Below, piece after piece: positions 43,470-55,705 of a stretch of 64,000 nucleotides of DNA. The notes under the pieces were generated by a model. The model had not been told where the DNA came from, ran no database searches, and worked only from the letters and a program-made list of their open reading frames with translations. Made by a program: the position numbers and the translations under genes. Location: the NCBI RefSeq assembly GCF_004664715.2, contig NC_051063.1:65863518-65927517 (forward strand), in the 5' to 3' direction. The stretch's first letter is position 1. Each line of letters opens with the position of its first letter. Source of the DNA: Peromyscus leucopus (lineage: Eukaryota; Chordata; Mammalia; Rodentia; Cricetidae).

Positions 43470-44060
43470 AATTCATGTGTTGTGGCTTTTCATTCTCTAC
43501 AGTGCCCACTGGTTTTAGATCTAATCTGGCAGAGAAAGGAAAACACATCCCTTTTTCTTATCAGTGTCTCACTTTAGTATATTATAAAAGTTTAAAGCAA
43601 GGCAATTATAGATACAATTGTAAGTCACTCTGCCTATCACAGTCTTGGTGAAATTAAACGGTTTACAGAACACTCATGTAATTACACAGCTCTTCCATGA
43701 TTAGAACCTGTCAGCCTACAGAGTCTCAGCCTCCTGTGTAATCTGGGGGCGTAAAGGTAAACCGCTCGTGGTCTCGGCATTGGGTGCACTTGAACAGTGA
43801 AACTCCTTCAGGGTCCTGCTTCTAATTGCCTCAGCTCCTACCGTCTGTCTCCCCTGGTGACAGAATTGCAGGCAAGGTCCTCATCATAAGCATATTAATT
43901 TGAAATAAGCACACCAGTGGAAGAACAAATTAGGGTGCCCAAAGCAGAGGCCATTTCCCTCTGCTACGCTGTTGGAACGGCTCTGGCTATAACCTTATTC
44001 CATGCACTCTCTCCTGTAATTACCAACAACACCCACTCATTCGCGCTTCAGTGCGGGTGC
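43470..44060. promoter_or_regulatory. Candidate conserved non-coding element
   Basis: Unique tract starting right after an L1 end. It keeps about 11 CpGs (for example gaccgctcgtgg-like aaaccgctcgtgg, ttcgcgcttc) in AT-rich DNA and has homeodomain and other motif-like strings: tcatgtaattacacagc, catattaatttgaaataagc, tctaattgcctcagc, cctgtaattaccaac. No reading frame or repeat explains this. Regulatory role is inferred; alignment to human and mouse would test it. Confidence 0.38.
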
Positions 44061-45587
44061 TCACACATGGCCTTGCTTTATAAGGAGAACACAACCAGAC
44101 TCCTCTGAAACCGGAGCCTCCATTTTAGGAGCCGCTTCCCATCCCACTGGAAAAGCCTCTCTCAGAGGTATTGGAGGCCACAACCGTGGGGTAGCTCTGT
44201 TCACATGCCATCCAGTAGGAGAGGGAGAGAGGAGGAGGTTGTGGTCCACTGTCAGATGTCCCTGCTGGACTTGAGCCGGGCTTGCTTCTCCTGGATGCCT
44301 GCCTGTCTTTGCACTCATATTGGATATTGAAAGCCCCCAGCTACTGGAGTGACAGGGGATTGGTCCTTTCCTGTTTCTGCCAAAGGAGCGCTCTTCTGTT
44401 TCCTGTCCCTAACCCGTGAAGCCTTGTTCTCTTTCGTCTTCATCCATGCATGGCTCCCCTTGTCTAGGTGGGTTTGGTGATTCACCTCAGAGACACAGCT
44501 CTTTGCAGTGTGCTGGACTCCTCTGCTGGCTGCCTTGCCTGCTCCTGCCCTGTCCTTTGTATCCCCTGGGTTCTTTCTGAAATGCATTTCTGATCAGTAG
44601 TATGGGCCCAAGCCCTCTAGGTGGGTCCCCCATGTAAAACTCTTACTAGCCCCAAGGAGCACAAGGAGCCTTTTGTGACCTGGGGTAACTGCCGAGGCCT
44701 GTGTACACCCCCGTCCCCCTGTAGTGACTGTTGTCCAATCCTAGGCAGCGCTGCTGTCCTAAAATACGGGGACAAGCAGCAAATCCTAGGCATGTATGGT
44801 GGGAGTCTTTGCTGCTATTCTGTAGCTCCACCTCAGGGTTCTTGTGAGCCTGGACTCTGTCTTGTGCCCATTTCCTTTAATATAAGCATGTACATGGTGG
44901 GAATAAACAGACACTCCATACACACAAGAGGGAAAGCCATTACTGGAAAGGCATTGGGGCGTCAGTGAAGCCTGTGTCTCCAGGAGCCTTCCCACAGGAC
45001 AGCACAGTGCAGGTGATCAGTACCCTTGGATTTCTCAGTCTGTTCTATTTTATCCCTTGGTTTTGCTAAACTGTAAACTAGAACAAAATTGCCTGTGCTT
45101 ACTTATACAAAATGTGGCTTTTAAGTCCAGGTCTCCAGAGATGTTCTTGTTACCGGCTCAAGAGGTTAGCAGGCTTCCAGGGTACTGATGTACCTGGTGC
45201 TTGGAACCTGATCCCTGACACCAGGTCAGGGCATCCACATGTCCTGTGATTGTCTACCAGTGGCTACCATCCTAAGTTCCTTGCTGCAAATGGAATTGCT
45301 CCTCTCAGCGACCCTTGGAAAAGTCATGGTCATGGACAAAGTGTCCTCATCAGAAGTCCAGCCCAGGTACAACACAGTCAGGACCGATCAAGTTCCATCT
45401 CCGAGTCATCTAGGACACAGGTCTCAGGAGAGGCACCATTGTCTAGTAGGAAGAGTCCTTTGACATTGACTGCCCCTTTGGAGAAGATCCCCTGGCCACT
45501 CGATCACTTGTGCTCTCTCAGCTGTGAGAGTGGCCATGAGAAATGGGTGCGCTGTCACCGTGGCTCCCAGAACGAGCTTCATGGCAT
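44061..45587. other. Unique intergenic sequence
   Basis: No recognised repeat or gene. Several 85-115 codon frames lack any familiar domain. Confidence 0.5.
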
Positions 45588-45970
45588 TTAATATGGCTTG
45601 AATATGGGATGTCCCTATGGGGATGTAATTTAAATACTTGGTCCTAGCTTATGGCACTGTTTTGAAGTCTTTAGAGCCTTTAGGATATGGATCATGACTA
45701 GAAGAAGGAGGTCACTAGGGCAGACCTTACCTTTGAAGGTTAAATCCACATCTGGTCCAGATCTGTGTCATTGTCTGCTTCCTAGTCTACCCTGGGTGAG
45801 CAGTCACATCCACAGTCTCTAGATGTTGTAGCCTGAGCCTCTCCCTGCCATGGCTTCTCCACCATAGTGGACTGTACTCCTCAAACTGTGAGACAAAAAA
45901 GAAAAAGATCCCTTCCCCAAGTTGTTTTTGTTGGGTATTTTGGCAGGGCAGTTAGAAAAGTAACTCATGT
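45588..45970 (+). mobile_element. MT-like MaLR solo LTR, diverged
   Basis: Ordered MaLR text: ttaatatggcttgaatatgg, gatgtccctatggggatg, tggatcatgactagaagaag, gaggtcactagggcag, ctccaccatagtggactgta, ctcaaactgtgagacaaaaa, ccccaagttgtttttgttgg and gttagaaaagtaactcatgt. The polyadenylation signal reads aaaaaag where aataaa is usual. About 383 bases. Confidence 0.75.
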
Positions 45971-47119
45971 AATGTGCAGTAGGGGTGTAAGGCTCCCCAT
46001 GGTTCTGTGTGATCCCGCCCTTAATGCAGGTAGAGAGCAGTGGACCTAGAGGTCCTGGAAGGGCTTAGCACGTCTCTCCTTCCAGATCTTAGCATCTGCA
46101 CCCTGACCTCCCTCTACTTCCCCAACAGCACTGAAGTGGCCTGAAGCAGGCGTTGTCTGAATTTCCACGGCAGCACTTTCTCTCTAGAGAATAAACGTCT
46201 GGAGGGACAAGTCAAGGGGTCTGCTTGTTCACAACAGGCTGTGGCCATTGCATCCAACTTTAGCCTCTGGTTTCTGGGGAGAGCAAGGTCTTGCTTCCTG
46301 GAGGGAAGGAGAAATGTAAGGATCATGTGAGTAGAAATGGAATAGGGAGGCACAAGGGAGATGCCATCCTGCCTGCTTTCTTTCATATATAAGATCCGGC
46401 AGAGCATGGCTACCTACAGTCCCTTCACGAGAGTTTAGGAGACCCCAAAGATCTGGAAGATAAAAGTCTCACCTGTGAGTCAGGAGCACCTCAACCCCCA
46501 GTGACACCTCTCATCTGAGACCCTAAGTGCAAAGGTGGCAGCATCCTTTCCCCTCATCAGAATCATTGGGAATCATAACACCCTAAGGTCAGGCTGTCCA
46601 GGCTTCCCACAGAACCCAGAGCAGGTGACAGGGCATAGTCAGCTGTCTGCTAATGGGGTGCTTGTGACACAAGATGACGGGCCCTCTCCGGGCTTCTTCC
46701 TGCCTTGGCAGGTCATTTTCCCAGTAGACAAGTTCATTTTCAGCAGAGCTGACCTTTTACAGGCAGTACTAGGGTCTCTAAGTGTCCATCTGACCAGAGC
46801 CCATGCACAGACACCATGACATCTCCAGGGATAGATGACATGAATGTCAAGACTCGGGTTCTAGAAAGTGAGCTTCAGTCATTCTCACCAAGACCCCTAG
46901 TCTCATGATTCAGAGCACAGAGGAGGCTGCCAGCCACCAGGCAAAAGAGGGCTGGGCCCAGAAAATGGTTGCAGTGGGAACCCAGGAGGGTAAGCTGGGT
47001 CACTTCTGACTTGTGTCATTTTCAGTGGCCAGAGACAGGAGCTGTGCCCTGATCTGAATAGATAAGGCCAGGAGAACTTACTGTATTCAATGAATGGTTG
47101 AATTAACCAAACATTTGAC
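45971..47119. other. Unique intergenic sequence
   Basis: No recognised repeat or gene. Confidence 0.5.
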
Positions 47120-47620
47120 AAATCCAGGCGGTAATGGAGAGGTCTGTTATAATGAGATTTTACTGTATCTCATTTAAGAAACTATGAAACAGCCATTCAA
47201 AGGCCGTTCTCAATACATTTAGAGTACAATACACCCAGCTTCCCTGCATGAAGGCAAAAATGGGCTTTTGCACCATCCAACTTCAGTCACAAAGGTAATT
47301 AACCCGACATACTGCTTGAGCCGCTTAAGCCATTGCCACGTGAATCTTCCTTTGGTCGCAATAACAGTCGTAGCAGCCGTATATCAGAGCACCGTGACAG
47401 CCCTGTGAGTTAGATTTTTATAAGCGACATAAACGGCCATATGGATTTACGTTGAAAGAAGCTCTGTTTCCCCAGTTCTTATTTGGGAATTGTGACTTAT
47501 TTACATAAGAAATTACATTTGGGTCTTATTTGCATATCACATTGACAAAATGCTATTTCCAACAGTGGTGGTGAAGTTAGCAGCGACGGATCTGAAGCAT
47601 GCCAAATGTCTCTGGGATAA
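47120..47620. promoter_or_regulatory. Strong candidate conserved regulatory element
   Basis: The most enhancer-like tract in the window. About 14 CpGs in 500 bases despite AT richness. Motifs seen: POU octamer ATTTGCAT at 47528-47535, an E-box cacgtg (ccacgtgaat), ccatatgg, homeodomain cores in aaaggtaattaaccc, and gcaataac- and gtgacagcc-type strings near 47360-47400. No transposon signature, no long frame. Known enhancers of developmental genes look like this, but the assignment is inference. Confidence 0.45.
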
Positions 47621-48466
47621 ATGTTAACTGTGAACATGCACTCTCAGTAACACTGACTGAAACATTAACTTAGTCCTTAAGTGGCCAAACAGTCGCATTA
47701 AACTGTCCTCTGCCGTGTGATCCCTCCACAGGCCAAAATAAGTGTCATGGGTGCGGAGCACAGCTTTCCTTCCCCTGGACGGGACTGGGTGAGCTGTTGG
47801 CACTGATCCCAAGTAGCCTCTGGCTTCCATCCTCGCACCAGCTAGAGCTTCTTGTCAGCTACCTCGAGGAACTGTGGCAGCCCCCCATGGTCACCAGCGC
47901 CCCTCAGGCATCCTGGACTCTGATCCAGTTATCCATGTCTCTGCAATGGGACGCTAAGCTTCACGAGGCTCAGGTGCTCACTGTAACACTCACAAGAGTG
48001 AATGTCTGGTCCAGGGAGGTGCTGTACAGGTCTGCAGAGTTTGTGGATGTGTGGGAGGGTGGACTGGTTGTTGATGGCTTCTGCAGGAGCAGAGGCTCAC
48101 GTGATCTCATCCACACTCCTTCAAGCCCTGGGCAGACAGGCCGGGTGAGCCCTGGCGTGGGTCCTGTGACAAGGGCAGTTAGAGCCCCGGGTCTTGGCAT
48201 CTCAGCCAGCACCCCTCCTCTTCCAGCTCCCAAAGCCTCAGGTAACTGGTGGAGCTGTGTCCCAGAAAACCTAACCACCAGTTATTTTTATAAAGGATGA
48301 GGCTTGGCAGGAGGCAAGATTGATAAATCCCTTTTTAGATTGGTGTGAATTCTTCTCTTTAGGGCCCTGAGCAGGAGCCAAAGCTCAGGAAAATAAAGCA
48401 TCTATTCCTGTGTGTACAGCTGCTCCCAGGGCTTCACCATAGCCATAGCAAGAGGCTCTGTACCTC
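47621..48466. other. GC-richer unique sequence
   Basis: A 167-codon plus-strand frame (47797-48300) and an antisense 102-codon frame lie here. Neither has a recognisable domain. The composition (about 55% GC) makes chance frames likely. No CpG island. Confidence 0.45.
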
Positions 48467-48545
48467 GGGGCTAGGGATTTAGCTCAGTGGTAAGACACTT
48501 GCCTGGCATGTGCAGGGTCCTGGATTTGACCCCAGCACTAGCAGC
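48467..48545 (+). mobile_element. ID SINE (BC1-related)
   Basis: Starts ggggctagggatttagctca, with A box tagctcagtggtaag and B box ggatttgaccccagcac, an almost complete ID core derived from tRNA-Ala. The expected A-rich tail is missing or eroded (agcagcaggg follows). It is a SINE, not a tRNA gene: there is no acceptor-stem 3' half. Confidence 0.9.
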
Positions 48546-50216
48546 AGGGAGAGGGGCTGTGGTCCTGCTATGTTCGGCAGTTTTTTCTCCCCCAGGTGGT
48601 TTGGATTCTGGGGAAGATGCCTGCTAGAGATGTCCTCTTCCACAGCTCCTCCGGCCTGGTCCTCATGCCCTGCTGAGCTGAGCAGGAGGAGGTCTTCTTG
48701 GAGATAGCAGCTCAACAGCCTGCAGGGGTTTCCTTCTCTGGCACTGTTGCCTGTCCCAGGGTTGACGAAGCAGACAGGTTCCTTGGATCACAGAAGGTCT
48801 TCCAAATGTCATCGTCTGGACATTTCTGGGGCCTTATAACCTCTATCCCCCTGCGCCCAACACTGGGTGAAGGTCTGATCGATGCACTCATGGAGGCTTC
48901 CTTTTCTTTGTCCCTTGCGTAGAGCTGGGCTCGTCCTCACCGGCTCTGCCCCATCAGCTCTGACTGGACACAGCTCAGGTCTCCTGCTGCAGATCTCGAT
49001 GTTTGGCAGGCACAGTGGTGTGGCCAGGTTCAGACCACTTGTAACTCCTGCTGAACGGGGAATGTTCTCTCTGTAGCGCCACTTGGCTCTCAGCATCACT
49101 TGGTGAGGGTCAGCTCAGGGCATGGAGGGTAGCCAGCCTGCTGAGCCCCTGTCCCTCAGAGGCTGAGTGTTGGACCGTGCCTCAGTAGAGCGGCTCAAAA
49201 GCTTGATTCTTAGACAGTGTTCCCAAGTGGGAGGTGGCGCCGAGAGAAGAGGGAGGGGGCGGGCATGGGCTCCGCAGGTCTTGAGGCCTGGCTGGGGAAT
49301 GCTCCCTGCTAACCACCCTGTTAACAAGTGGCCCGTCTCTGTTGGTGATGGGGATGTCTCAGAGCGTGTGTGTCTCTGCACGTGTATGTCTTCACTCTTT
49401 AGTGTGTCTGCTCCCTAAAACATAAAAATGAAAAGATAGCCTTCAGGTGTTGTAGTGAGTGGATGGAAACACACGTGGGAAGAGATGACCCCAGAAAGTG
49501 CCAAGAGAGTGGGGGAGAAAAGCCATTCTAAGGGAATCATTCTAGTATCTCTGGGTCACCATCAACAACCTGAGGCTCCCATGCTCTTATCCACTGGTGA
49601 CCTTCGGTGTATATCTTGGGGAACACAGTCAGAGGGACTAAGGCATATGTGCAGGGCCACAGAGCCTCTGAGCCTGGGCTCTGAGACATGCCCATCACTG
49701 GCAGGTGGGCCCACCGCTTGGCACAGTGGTGGGTCTGAGGCAGGAAGGTGGGGGCGGTGGGAGGTGGGTGTGCTGCTGGCTGGCTTTGCTTCCCCCCTTC
49801 TCTCAGCTATGTGTGTGGGATTTGGAGTTCCTGTCTTCTATATATGTCAACCCCGGGCCACCTGCTTCCCTGCCCTGCCCTTCCCACATGGATATCCTTT
49901 TACCCAGGGCCCTTTCTCCCTGCATTCGGCCTGCCTCTCTCCATTTGCCAGTCTGGCAGGTGCCTGCATGAACAGGCCTCAGAGCTGTAAAACATTTGAA
50001 CAAGAAGGCAGGGCCATCCAAATTCCCCACCTTTAGATCTTCATCCCTGGCTCCTGCTTCCTAGACCTGAAGAGGAAACTCCATTATCTTTTTGTGCGGT
50101 GGTTCCTTCTGCCAAAGGGGACACTGTGCATATAATGACCCTATAAACCTGCTGAGTTGTATATGCTCAACTCCCCATCAACAAACAGGCCTTAGCTATA
50201 GCATGCTAATGTGCCT
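48546..50216. other. GC-richer unique sequence
   Basis: Contains the longest open frame in the window (49455-50036, 193 codons, plus strand) together with two other overlapping plus frames. It has no known domain, no conserved-looking motif and no clear promoter or splice context. I treat it as chance. No repeat was recognised. Confidence 0.45.
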
Positions 50217-50350
50217 TTTTGACATCTTTGTCAATGGTGACCACACACAGTGATGAATCCCTTCTATGAGGTGGTAGTTTCTCCCTCTTACCCCAACTCT
50301 ATCCTTTTGGGCTCCGGGACAGCTTGTCACAAATCTGGCTTCTTTGGTCC
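50217..50350. repeat. Dispersed 134-bp repeat, copy 1
   Basis: Shares gacatct, caatggtgaccac, gaggtggtagtttctcc, ccaactctatcc, tttgggctc and cttgtcacaaatctggcttc with the block at 51591-51724 in the same orientation, with scattered mismatches. It is probably part of an unidentified retroviral or other repeat. Confidence 0.85.
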
Positions 50351-50628
50351 TCTGGTATTCTTATTACTTAATAAGCATGAGATAGTGCTGGGCCACTGGC
50401 TTCTGGTAGAGCAGGTTTCAAAGCTGAAGTCGAGTTTGGGCAGTCACCCTCTACCAGTGGGTCACTACTCAGAGTCACAGGCCTGAGAAATTTTAATGAA
50501 GGAGCCAGATGACTTGAGGGTCAGCTTCTTACTTGTCCCATGGTGACCATGCCCCTCCTTGGATGTGAAACTAATGTTCAATTTTTGTTCCTGCTATCTG
50601 TGGTTTTGTCTTTTTTGTGTGCCCATAT

Positions 50629-51070
50629 TGTGGAATGTTGTTCTCTAGTATGACAGGGTCATTGGCTTCCTGAACTGTCAGTAGTTATAATTACCTAAAG
50701 ATACCCGTGGAAGTTGGGCCACTAATCTACCACCATAAGCTCCCACATTCCTCCATTTCTTCCCCAAGATTTATGGATAGCTAGCAGTTACTAGGGAAGG
50801 GCCTCAGGAGACCACATTCTTTCCCAGGGATGGATATATATATATATACACAATGGTTACTAGTGGAGGGGCTTCTAAAGCTAAAACCTTCCCCAAAGAT
50901 GGGTAGACAGTTCATACTGGCTGGGAAAGATACTATTTTTCTTCAGTGGTATAGCTGCCCATAAGTTGCCCAAACCCTTGTAAATAACTCTAATTAAACT
51001 CACTGTTTTACTGTTAGACTTGAGTGGAATTGTTTCTTCGGTCTTTCTGTTGGTGCCCTATGCTCTAACA
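50629..51070 (+). mobile_element. Probable solo LTR, family unknown
   Basis: The right part has LTR character: cttgtaaataactctaatta, aactcactgttttactgtta, gacttgagtggaattgtttc and ttcggtctttctgttggtgc, ending near ctctaaca. AATTAAA serves as a weak polyadenylation signal, and a (TA)7 run (50833-50846) is internal. The left end is arbitrary. It sits between the two 134-bp direct repeats. Confidence 0.5.
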
Positions 51071-51590
51071 CAGAGCCATGCAAACAGAACTGAAGAAGTG
51101 CACACAACACTCTGCCAGAAGCTGGCAGCACAAAGGGGGCAGGTGGGACCTTGGGATATGCAGGGCTAGATATGACCCTGTCCCAGAGCCCAACCTGAAA
51201 AGGTGACAGTGGCCCATAGGGAGGGTGGAGAGATGGCACAGTCATGAGAAATGTTGAAAGTCAACCAGCAGAAATGGGGGGGGGGGAGAGGCAGTGTGGC
51301 ATTCCTTAAGCAGACCAGAGTGTCCAGCTTTTAATGTCAGCAGCTGTTTTGGGCAACGACTTCATCATCTTGCTCACATGGGTACATTTGGTTCTGAGTA
51401 AGTCAAGCAAAAGGCTAAACACTTCCTTGTGAGCCTCCCTGTTCTTTAGATTCATTCCCAGGCCTTTCGCAATTTAAGAGTCTTCTGTGCCACGTGGTTC
51501 CTGCTGAACTTGAGAACAAGATCATGTGTCAGTCCCGTGGGGTTCCTTGCTCTCTGCGGAACCATCCCCCCTTCCTTCAGTAATGTAGCT

Positions 51591-51724
51591 TCTTGACATC
51601 TCTGCCAATGGTGACCACTCATAGGGGCAAACCCTGCTACGAGGTGGTAGTTTCTCCTCTAACTCCAACTCTATCCCTTTGGGCTCTGGGATTGACTTGT
51701 CACAAATCTGGCTTCTTTGGTCTC
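51591..51724. repeat. Dispersed 134-bp repeat, copy 2
   Basis: Second copy of the block at 50217-50350, same strand, same length. Sequence similarity fades outside these limits on both sides. Confidence 0.85.
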
Positions 51725-53960
51725 ATTTGCATGGTCTCACGGGAACAGCAGTGTGGACTGGGAGGCTCACTGGTTAAATAAAAAACAGACAGCATGGCTG
51801 TGGGCTGTTGCCTTCCTCAAATGTGTCTCCAGTGATCTGATGCCAGCATGCATATTGACATCCAGGTTGCCTAATGTCAAGCCTCCTTCTGTCATTCTGA
51901 CCAAGGGAACCTCTCTTCTTCCGAGGCTGCACCTCTCTGACCAATCAATAACTTAGCCCACTGTTGGGCACTGCACCCCTCATCATGCTCTGTCGTGGCT
52001 CTCGGGAGGTAAGGCAGGGAATTGTGGGCCGGCAGCACCCCCAACCCCCATGTAGAGCCACCAACTTGTTACACAACACCGACACACGCTTGTCACTGGG
52101 CTTGCACTTAAAAAAGAAGAGGAGATGACAGATTTGAGAACCTCAGCATTTCGGTAATCCCAAAAAAGGTTTGCAGAGATAATTTTCCACTTTGGGTTAA
52201 AAAGAGAAAAGACACGGGAAGAAAAGTAATTGAGCAACGCGTGCTTACTTTGCAAAGAACCTAAGTTCCAGAGCTGAGAGCAAATGCCGCCTTAACAACC
52301 TGATTTTTTTTTAAACTTTTTACTCATTAAGCCTGTGGATTAAGTTCTAGGGAATCCAGGTTCACCAATTCTTTGCTGATAGACTGCTATTCTTTTCATC
52401 AAAATGGAGATACTGAAATATGAGCATTTTCAGTTTATTGGAAAGCAGACACAACGGGGCATTCCAATCCTGTCCTGAAATTAAAAGTAAATCCTCTGGA
52501 TGAGTCCTCTAATCCCAGCTTTGTGGAGCTGGTGGGGCTTTTCTCCACAGACTGGGAGCTGGAATCAGAGAGGATGCTCTGCTCCCCTGCTTGATACTGC
52601 ACAGGGTTCCTTGTTCTCTTCCCTGAAGCCACTTCCCACCCAGGTGGAGGTGGTCAGGACCAGGCAGATGCTGGCCCCAAGACTGCTGTTCCCGTGCACA
52701 GGGGCGGGGAGCTTTGTGTAGTCAACGTTGGGTGACTTCCCTGGGGAGTCTATTTTCAGGTAGAGAATGCAACCACAGAAGGAGAAATGATCCACCCCAG
52801 TCCAGCGGGTTTATTGTGGTCACAGGTGCATGGGTGACGAGGGCAGCTGCAAAACTGCAAAGGCCACCTATGTTCTTCCACACCTGCATGGGTGGCAACT
52901 CAGGAAAACTGAGGCCAAGAGCTCTGGGGGCTACATGCAGGCAGTTATACTACTGAACAGACACCTCTCTTCTAGAAGGTGTTTACTGCTTGTACGACCT
53001 CAAGGAGGGGTCTCTTGTGCCTTGCCACTTTCTTATGAGTTTTCCGAGCCACCCCCTCACCCTTTGGGAGAGACTGTTTCATTCTAAAGGAAAGAGCTAC
53101 ACAAGAGGCAGATATAGAATTCTTAGCCCCACCATTCGGGGGCTCTGGGGGACCATTTAGAGAGGCCTGCATGAGCATCTGAGGATGTGGGAGGCTGCTG
53201 TGATGTGCAGTCCATCTGTCAGCCTGGTACCCTGGGAACACGCCACACTCCTCCATAGGGTTTGCCACCATGGCAGACACCAGCACTGCAGGCCCTGCTC
53301 TGGGATGAAGCTGGAAAGGTAGAAGATCTGCTCACGTGTGGTGCTGTTTTGTATCTACTGTAGGGGACCCCAGACGGCACTGTCACTGACACTCATACAG
53401 GGAAATGTGTCTGATTTGCAAATTATCTCCGTACCATCAATGCTTCAAAGCAAAAGTGGTAGTCATTAGTTATTTATTGAAGTGCTCAGGCTCTGGCTTC
53501 CATATGGTCAGATTGTAGATGTTTTCCAACGGAATATCATGATGCTGACTGGAGCCATGTAAACATGAACTCCTCTCATGTCCGGTGCTGGATGGTTCTG
53601 GGAGCTCAGCTAAGGCACATCCTATCTTTGGCACTCCTCTCTGAAACCTGTGTAGAGTCATGAGATTTGAGACAGATGGGCTCAAGATGTCCAAGATGTT
53701 CTAGGCGTTCAAGAGCTGGCCAGGCTTGCTGCCCATGCCCCAACACCAGCTAGCATCAGCTGTGACACAGACTCTGAGGGAGAGGTTTCAGTTAGCACTG
53801 AGGACTGAGTCAGGTGACTCTATCACCTTGAGATATTGAGACATGATAAAGGCCTCCCTCTCCCCATGTAGGTCTGATACAGTTTGTCTGGGTTGGCCAG
53901 GGAGTGGACCCCAGGTGGCAATATCCCTGTGGCCAGCACATATTCTCTTCCCAGCCAGTA
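51725..53960. other. Unique intergenic sequence
   Basis: No recognised repeat or exon. It includes a candidate conserved block at 52080-52450. Confidence 0.5.
52080..52450. promoter_or_regulatory. Candidate conserved non-coding element
   Basis: Unique tract with ccgacacacgcttgtc, catttcggtaatccc, gataattttccac, gtaattgagcaacgcgtgc and tactcattaagcctg. About seven CpGs persist. No repeat signature. Regulatory function is inferred only. Confidence 0.3.
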
Positions 53961-54335
53961 TGTACTGTAGACCCTTGTTGCTATAACTCAGTTCTACAGA
54001 GTGGGTGATTTGTAAAGAGTAGGTGTTTACTCCCCAGTGGTGGGAGTGGGAGAACCAGGTGTGTGTTGTATGTGCTCAGCATCCCCTGGGGGTCTGGATG
54101 GTGACTGACATGTTAGAGTGCATCCCATGAAGGTGGCAGAAACATGCTAGAGAGAGTTCTAGCAAAGTCACTGTCTCTACTGACCATAAGCCCTTCAATC
54201 TACCAACCTGCAAATTACATTTTTGGTGTGGAGCCCTCATGACTCACCTGCCCTACTTCCAAATGACATTAGCACACAAGTTCAAGGACTACATTTGAAA
54301 TGTAAGAAATTTGGGGACACATTCAAACAGGAACA
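53961..54335 (-). mobile_element. MLT1-like MaLR LTR, old
   Basis: Antisense remnants: gttgctataactcagttct, acagagtgggtgatttgtaa, agccctcatgactcacctg, cctacttccaaatgacatta, aaatttggggacacattcaa. This is the order seen when MLT1/THE1-type LTRs are read backwards. Divergence is high; the ends are estimates. Confidence 0.65.
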
Positions 54336-55705
54336 GGGGCCCAAGAATGTTGCCTTGTCCTTCCTTACCCTGCTCAGTGTGGGAATGCTTTTCTTCTCAG
54401 TTCTCAGAAAAAAGGTAATAATCCAACCACACCCTTGGGAAGCCTGCTTCAGGCTCAGTTCAACATGATGTGATGTTTGTAGGGGATGTCCAGTCACCTC
54501 CTTTACAGAGAGGAGCGATCATCTCCCAATGGGCTACATTTCTTTGGACATTTCCTGTTAGCACTTTTAATTCTGTGCTACCCCCATACTGTTAGACAGC
54601 CATTTATGAAGGACTTACCTGGCACCACAAAGTGAGTGTCATATCTGAAAAAGTCACATCCATCCCAGACAATCAAAGAATCAATAGTGCCATTCTCCAT
54701 GGCATGTATACCTTCTACAAGAGAACATTTCTCTTTACTTCAGTAAAAAAGCATACAGACACTAGGCTTTGCTGGGCTTGGGGTATGGCTTCATCTCTAA
54801 TGAACGGTCCTCACAATGGATAATTCGCTTTTCCAGATACAAGGGAAGTTCAATGCCAACACTTGCTTTGTTCTCGGTCCCACCAGGACAACATTTACTG
54901 TTCTGCAGTAACAACAAAAAGCCCCCTTTTGGTGAATTCTATGTGCTCTTCCTACAAGGAAACATGACCAGGAAAGTCTTGCTGTGCAAATATAATTTCT
55001 ACTTTATTGGAGGTGACTGGCTGGAGACCCAAAGAGATGCAGATGGATGGAAGACAAAAGGAACTCTGGGTGTCTCCACAGGGGAAGTACAGACCACTTT
55101 CCTTGATCAAAGGTCATCGCAGGCTCAGGGAAAGCAGACATGCAGGCAGGGATGTTTGTGACAAGGAACTTTGATTCTGCATTTATCTGTGACTCCTCTG
55201 TCTTTTGTGTCAATGGCCCCCTGTGGTGTCAGCCTCCATGCTTGCATAAGCAAGGCTCTGGTGTGTCCTCTCTGTTCATGGAATCAGCCTGGTGAGAGCA
55301 GGTGGGCAGCTGTGGGCTGCTGAGTCTGGTGCTCTCTGGTACTCTCTAGACACACACTCAGGGCCTGGTTCTGCCCACACACAGCCAGCTCCTCGGGCCG
55401 CTGACCCATCTATGAACAGGACGCCTGAGTTCAGGGGCAGGTACATGTTTCACAAATGAAGATAGGATACTTTTCAGCTTTCAGTGCTGTTTGGGAACCA
55501 CACCATTGTTTTCTAAAGTGGGTTTCCATGGGGACCTGAGGCCTGTGGGTTGGCTCTCGTGGGTCTGGTCCCTTGTTCTTTGTTAATTCGAAGCATCTTC
55601 ATGCACGAATGTTACCTCATGCTTCCTGGACTGTGAAGGCTCTAGCTCTTGTGATTCTCTATCTGTGCCTCTTCTCACCACCTAGCTTCAGTCAGCTCTG
55701 GAGAC
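54336..55705. other. Unique intergenic sequence
   Basis: No recognised repeat or gene. A 130-codon plus frame (54769-55161) has no known domain. Confidence 0.5.

Noticed and set aside
47797..48300. 167-codon plus frame with an antisense 102-codon frame
   Set aside because: Both strands are open, composition explains it, and no motif is recognisable.
48467..48545. Possible tRNA gene (A and B boxes present)
   Set aside because: The 3' half and acceptor stem are absent, and the sequence matches the ID SINE head.
49455..50036. 193-codon open frame, the longest in the window
   Set aside because: No known domain, overlapping alternative frames in the same GC-richer DNA, and no promoter, splice or conservation evidence. 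Best seen as chance.
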